Shown here: piece after piece, positions 5,788-10,052 of the stretch
Layout of the letters: every line of letters begins with the position of its first letter
Numbering within the stretch: position 1 is the first letter of the stretch
Origin: Firm-08 sp045541535
GTDB lineage: Bacteria > Bacillota > Clostridia > Oscillospirales > QAKW01
DNA length: 10,052 nt
Assembly: GCA_045541535.1 (NCBI GenBank)
Contig: JAZQJG010000068.1
Location: forward strand, 1-10,052
Reading direction: 5' to 3'
The notes under the pieces: model-generated
Told to the model about the DNA's origin: nothing
Seen by the model: only the letters and a program-made list of their open reading frames with translations
Databases searched by the model: none
Made by a program: the position numbers and the translations under genes

Positions 5788-5793
5788 GAGGTG
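5788..5793 (+). promoter_or_regulatory. Shine-Dalgarno of the giant esterase gene
   Basis: GAGGTG lies 8 nt before the ATG at 5802, which begins a typical signal peptide. Confidence 0.7.
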
Positions 5794-5801
5794 TTGTGAA
5801 A

Positions 5802-8800
5802 ATGAAAAAACGTTTGCTTTCTTTGCTGTGCGCATTGGCAATGCTGTGCAGTATGTGCAGTATCTTCTCCCTGCCCACCACAGCCCTGAGTCTGACCCAT
5901 GAGGATCTGGTGGTCGGCGACGGCTGGACTGCCGACACCGTACCGGATTATTATACCCTGAACGGTACCCTGTTCCAACTCAAATTCGGCACCAATGCCT
6001 TCGGCACCGTGACCGCTGCCATCGCCGCCGCCGAAGCGGGAGACACTATTCTGGTCACCGAGGGCACCTATTCCGAGACCGTTGTGATCAATAAAAACAT
6101 TAACATCGTTGGTGTGCAAAACGGTGTCGACCCCAACGTAAAGGGTGGAGAATTCGAGCCCTGGACCTTAAACGAGAAACGGGGCACCAAGGAGACCATC
6201 TTTACCGGCAACATTATGCTGGGTGTCAACGGCAGCACCGTTTACAGCGACGTAACCGATATTGCCATCGACGGCATTATGCTGACCGATGGCGGTCAGT
6301 TGCGCTCCAACTGCGGCGCCGCAGGAGAGTGTAATATCACTTTGAACAACATCTATATCAAAAACGTCACCAAGACCACCCCGCCTATTTATCTGGAGGC
6401 CTTTTACGGCGGCGGCAATCTGTACAAGCGTAACGTAGTGATCAAAAACCTGCGCTACGAAGGACTGACTGCGGCCTACGGTATGATGTTGAGCGCGGAA
6501 AGCGCCGACATTTCCGGCGTGTATATGCACTCTGACTGTACCAAGGTGCTCTTTGACCACCTTTCCGCCGCCACCGTGACCGAGGACAATGCCCCTGCGG
6601 TTACCTGGACGGTGCGGGACAGCCAGTTCTGCAACCCCGTATACCGTGTTATGTATGCCGCCACCGATAACATCACGGCCAACGGCGGCACCATCAAACT
6701 CACCGAGTCCATCGGCAAGCGGGAAAAGGTTACCTTTACTCTGAAAAATTCCACCTTCCTTGGCTGTCACGCCGACACCGGCAACGGCCATATCGTCGCC
6801 TGCCGTCCCGCCACCGACAACTTCTATTTCAACATTACCGACAACACCTTCTATACCACCAAATTGCCCGGCGTAAACACCAATCCCGTCGCCGGCTACG
6901 TTACCAACACCTCCATCAATTACGGTAATAAGGTCACCGTGACCCGCAACCGTTTCATCGGTTACCGCTATGCCTTCTCCTTCCCGGGGGCGGGCGATGC
7001 CTGTAACGTCAACGGTAACTATCACGAACAGCTGGACGGCACCGTGGGCGCCATCGTTACGGGCGGCCCCGTGACCCAGACCTGGTGGTACCTCAACCGA
7101 GAGCTTACCGCCCGCAGTGACGGCGGCACCGTAAACGTCAGCGCCGACCGTCTGCTGAATCTGAACACCGACGTTAAATTTATGGGTCGTAACTACACCG
7201 AAAACGGCGTACATTACTTTAGCTGGACCAACGGCGGCTTTGAATTTAACTTCCACGGCACGGGCGCGGCCTGCACCATCCATTCCAACGGCGCCGGCGG
7301 CGACAATCTGGGTTATCTGAACGTTTACGTGGACGACGTACTCACCAAAACCGTCACCCTGGGCGCCACCAAGCAATCGGTGGTACTGGCCACGGGACTG
7401 ACCGACGAGAGCCATACCGTCCGTGTGGTCAAGCGCACCAACGGTCGTTCTTCTTCCGCCGGTGTCAGCCGTATCTGGCTGGAAGAGGGTGGACACGTGC
7501 ATCAGCCCGACGCCCTGTCCTCCCGCAAGATGCAGTTTGTGGGTGACTCCATCACCGTAGGCTATGGTTCTATGGGTGATGCCAACACCGAAAAATGGAG
7601 CACCGCCACCGAGGACGGTACCATCACCTATGCCGCCCTTACCGCCAAATATTTTAACGCTGAAAATCACACCATCGCCGTTTCCGGCCGTGGTATCGTT
7701 AAAAACGTGAGCGGGGACTCCAACGATTACGCACCCGCCATGTATGAATATACCGACTGGCGCAATCACAACCAGTGGGATCACAGCAATTACGTACCCG
7801 ACGTGATCGTGATCAACTACGGTACCAACGACAATTCAGCGGGCGTTACCGCCGCCGACTTTAAGGCGGGTTGTAAGGCTTTTGTACAACAGGTACGCGC
7901 CGACAACCCCACCTCCATCATCATCTACGCCTACGGCTTTATGGGCAACCCGTATGCCACCCAGGTTTCCGAGGTGGTCTCCGAGCTGAAAGCCGCCGGT
8001 GATAACAAGGTTCATTATCTGGCCCTGACCCCCATCACCTCCGGTGAAAAATGTCTGGGGCATCCCAACGCGGCCGCCCATGCCGACCGCGCCCAGACCC
8101 TGATCGCCAAGGTCAAAGAGGTCACCGGCTGGACCCAAGAAACCAGTCACAATTACGTCAGCACCACCACCGGCGCCGCCACCTGTAAAAACGAGGGTCA
8201 GCGGGTCAAGGTCTGCTCCCTGTGCGGCGACACCGTGACCGAAGCCATTGACACCATTCCCCATACCCCCGCCGGTGAGATCTTCCCCAACGTAAAGCCC
8301 ACCTGCGGAACAGCGGGTAGCGGTTATCAGCTTTGCTCCGTTTGCGGCAAGGTGGCCAAAACCAATATCACCCTGCCCGCCACCGGCCAGCATTCCGCCG
8401 GCGCTCCCGATGCCGAGGGCAATATTTACTGCGTGGTCTGCGACGAACTGATCTCCACCGTACCCGTGGACGGCGACAAGATCCGTCTGGAAACGGAAAA
8501 CGTTATCAACCATTACTTTGCCAACGGCGCCCATCAGGTACTCACCGAGGAGGAGGACGTTGTCATCCGTCCCATCGGCGGCACCCTTTATACGGATGCG
8601 GCCTGTACCAAGGCATTGGGCAATCATATCGCCGTCACCCCCGGTAAGGCTACCTATTATCTCAAAGCCGCCGACGGCACCGTGTACCCCTTGTATCTCT
8701 ATCGCCCCACCGGCACCCCCTCCACCCACAACGCCGTCTACGTGGACGACGACTTCGGCGATACCGTGGGCAAGGTTGCTTTCTGGGACGGCGTCAACGT

Positions 8801-10052
8801 CTACTTTGTGGACGGCGGCACCAACGCCTTTAACACCCTGCTGAAAGCCGAGGGCAAAACCATTACCAAGGACGGAGGCATTGCCACCATCTATATGGCC
8901 CCTGGTTATTATAAGGGCAACGCCGACGACGCCATCAACACCTCCGTTGTGATTTTGGGCAGCAACCACAACGTTTCTCCCAACGTCCGTTCCGCCGACA
9001 ACGTCTGGTCGGTAAACCAAGACCGTCTGCCCGAAACGGTGATCGAGGGCACCATCGTGTTCTACCACAATCAAGCCGACGAGGACGACGTTTCCGTTAC
9101 CATCAAGGGCGTTACCATCGTAGGTGAAAGCAGTAACGGCCCCATCTACATTGCCGAGGGTCGTTCCGCAAGCCAGAACAAGACCCTGAAGATGGATATT
9201 CAGAACAATATCCTCAAGGGTTGGGGTACCTCCTTTAACTCCGCCGCCGTCTGGGCCAACTCCCTGTGCGCCAAGAGCGGTCTGATCAAAAACAACTATT
9301 TTGAGTTCATGGCCCCCACCGGCTATGACGACAATCCCGACGATTTCTGCCGTGGCTTCTTTATGCGCAATCTGGACGGCATCGTGGTTGATGCCAACCG
9401 CTTTATCGGCTACCCCATAATCGCATGGACCTCTTCCGAAATGGGCGACGGCAACAAAACGATGTACGGCAAAAACAATCAAATCTTCCAAAACAACCGT
9501 GCGGAAAACTGCGGTGCCAGCCTCAACTTTGCCCTCAATGCCGCAGAAAGTCACGTGCAGTTCTTAAATAACGACTTTATTGGCTGTGACAATGCGCTGG
9601 AAGGTCCGGTCATTCAGTTCACTGTAAACGAATTGGAAGAGCTGCCTGTGGATTTCAGCAAAATCGCTCTGACCGTGCGCGGCAATCGCTTTACCGATTG
9701 CAATCGCAGTGTTCGTGTATCCCGCAATGAAACCTGGCATCACGAGCAAGATATGCGGGACGTAAGTCTGCACATCAACGAAAACCGCTTTATCAACCCC
9801 GCCCAGGCCTATAATGAAAGTACGGCGGCGGTGAACACCATCCGCTTCAACTTCTTCTGCGACGGGACCAAGACCCCCGATCTGCCCGCAGGCGATGCCG
9901 ATTGGGATTTCAGCCGCAACTACTTCTACGGGCCGGAGTTTGAAACCAATGTAAACGACCCCGCCCGCTATATCACCAACGCTATCCAGGGCGGCAAGAG
10001 TTTTGTGATGGAAGAATCCCTGTACACTCCCTATTACACCGATTATGCGATG
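5802..10052 (+). CDS. Giant secreted beta-helix/CE2 esterase, 3' end beyond window (at least 1417 aa)
   Basis: The frame stays open for 1417 codons to the window edge, so the C-terminus is missing. Residues 1 to about 28 are a signal peptide (KKR, hydrophobic core, 'LPTTA'). Residues about 55-440 look like a right-handed beta-helix, opening with 'AAIAAAEAGDTILVTEGTY' and followed by many 'N.F' turns. Residues about 460-777 match carbohydrate esterase family 2. They comprise a jelly-roll part starting 'MGRNYTENGVHYFSW' (461-475) and an SGNH hydrolase with Ser583 in GDSITVGYG, 'GTND' (674-677) and His754 in 'GHPN'. The Asp usual three residues before that His is Cys751, consistent with the Ser-His dyad known in some CE2 enzymes. 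Two Cys repeats (795/805/808 and 835/845/848) and a CxxC (877/880) follow. A second beta-helix region runs from about 980 to the edge. The likely role is extracellular deacetylation of plant or other polysaccharide; substrate unknown. Confidence 0.88.
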   Translation, partial: MKKRLLSLLCALAMLCSMCSIFSLPTTALSLTHEDLVVGDGWTADTVPDYYTLNGTLFQLKFGTNAFGTVTAAIAAAEAGDTILVTEGTYSETVVINKNINIVGVQNGVDPNVKGGEFEPWTLNEKRGTKETIFTGNIMLGVNGSTVYSDVTDIAIDGIMLTDGGQLRSNCGAAGECNITLNNIYIKNVTKTTPPIYLEAFYGGGNLYKRNVVIKNLRYEGLTAAYGMMLSAESADISGVYMHSDCTKVLFDHLSAATVTEDNAPAVTWTVRDSQFCNPVYRVMYAATDNITANGGTIKLTESIGKREKVTFTLKNSTFLGCHADTGNGHIVACRPATDNFYFNITDNTFYTTKLPGVNTNPVAGYVTNTSINYGNKVTVTRNRFIGYRYAFSFPGAGDACNVNGNYHEQLDGTVGAIVTGGPVTQTWWYLNRELTARSDGGTVNVSADRLLNLNTDVKFMGRNYTENGVHYFSWTNGGFEFNFHGTGAACTIHSNGAGGDNLGYLNVYVDDVLTKTVTLGATKQSVVLATGLTDESHTVRVVKRTNGRSSSAGVSRIWLEEGGHVHQPDALSSRKMQFVGDSITVGYGSMGDANTEKWSTATEDGTITYAALTAKYFNAENHTIAVSGRGIVKNVSGDSNDYAPAMYEYTDWRNHNQWDHSNYVPDVIVINYGTNDNSAGVTAADFKAGCKAFVQQVRADNPTSIIIYAYGFMGNPYATQVSEVVSELKAAGDNKVHYLALTPITSGEKCLGHPNAAAHADRAQTLIAKVKEVTGWTQETSHNYVSTTTGAATCKNEGQRVKVCSLCGDTVTEAIDTIPHTPAGEIFPNVKPTCGTAGSGYQLCSVCGKVAKTNITLPATGQHSAGAPDAEGNIYCVVCDELISTVPVDGDKIRLETENVINHYFANGAHQVLTEEEDVVIRPIGGTLYTDAACTKALGNHIAVTPGKATYYLKAADGTVYPLYLYRPTGTPSTHNAVYVDDDFGDTVGKVAFWDGVNVYFVDGGTNAFNTLLKAEGKTITKDGGIATIYMAPGYYKGNADDAINTSVVILGSNHNVSPNVRSADNVWSVNQDRLPETVIEGTIVFYHNQADEDDVSVTIKGVTIVGESSNGPIYIAEGRSASQNKTLKMDIQNNILKGWGTSFNSAAVWANSLCAKSGLIKNNYFEFMAPTGYDDNPDDFCRGFFMRNLDGIVVDANRFIGYPIIAWTSSEMGDGNKTMYGKNNQIFQNNRAENCGASLNFALNAAESHVQFLNNDFIGCDNALEGPVIQFTVNELEELPVDFSKIALTVRGNRFTDCNRSVRVSRNETWHHEQDMRDVSLHINENRFINPAQAYNESTAAVNTIRFNFFCDGTKTPDLPAGDADWDFSRNYFYGPEFETNVNDPARYITNAIQGGKSFVMEESLYTPYYTDYAM

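Noticed and set aside
8333..8844. Two plus-strand frames of about 105 codons inside the giant gene
   Set aside because: They are in other frames than the continuous 5802 reading frame, and their Arg- and Pro-rich products are typical shadows.
6168..9554. Two minus-strand frames of 538 and 572 codons opposite the giant esterase gene
   Set aside because: They are mirror frames caused by strong GCC/ACC/GGC codon bias. They have Gly/Val/His-rich low-information products, while the plus strand carries a signal peptide and clear CE2 motifs.

Overview
The window looks like chromosomal DNA from a Gram-positive, probably gut-associated Clostridia bacterium (Oscillospirales/Ruminococcaceae-like). This is inferred from strong AGGAGG-type ribosome binding sites, sigma-A-like promoters with 17-bp spacers, AT-rich spacers between genes rich in C-ending codons (ACC, GCC, GGC), a DeoR-type regulator, and a very large secreted carbohydrate esterase with CxxCG repeats. 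No rRNA, tRNA, CRISPR array, transposase or phage gene was seen.

Layout. (1) Positions 1-296 hold no convincing gene but contain several strong hairpins, so this is a candidate dispersed repeat or structured RNA. (2) Positions 346-3128 are a compact plus-strand operon behind a good promoter. It encodes an 80-aa DUF2007-like protein, a 225-aa protein resembling the uracil-DNA glycosylase superfamily, and a 618-aa fusion of a DUF362 domain to an alpha/beta hydrolase. The last two genes overlap by ATGA. (3) Positions 3138-3620 are two copies, plus the start of a third, of a 228-bp palindrome-rich tandem repeat. They are followed by a bidirectional terminator and two more hairpins. (4) A minus-strand DeoR-family repressor gene (3757-4488) is divergent from a plus-strand gene for a GpsA-like dehydrogenase (4644-5687). 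Their shared 155-bp spacer has two overlapping divergent promoters and two clusters of decamer repeats, TTTGCAAA/TTTCAAA, which look like operators. A perfect 15-bp terminator follows the dehydrogenase gene. (5) From 5802 to the right edge, one open frame of at least 1417 codons runs off the window. It encodes a secreted multidomain protein with a signal peptide, beta-helix region, CE2-type SGNH esterase, Cys-rich repeats and a second beta-helix region.

How the genes may work together. The regulator and dehydrogenase probably form a local switch responding to a phosphorylated metabolite, with the repressor controlling both genes. The giant exported protein probably deacetylates plant or host polysaccharide outside the cell and has its own promoter. 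The first operon has no obvious shared pathway. Its most unusual member is the DUF362-hydrolase fusion. The most intriguing non-coding feature is the 228-bp repeat, in which a palindrome differs between copies yet stays self-complementary.
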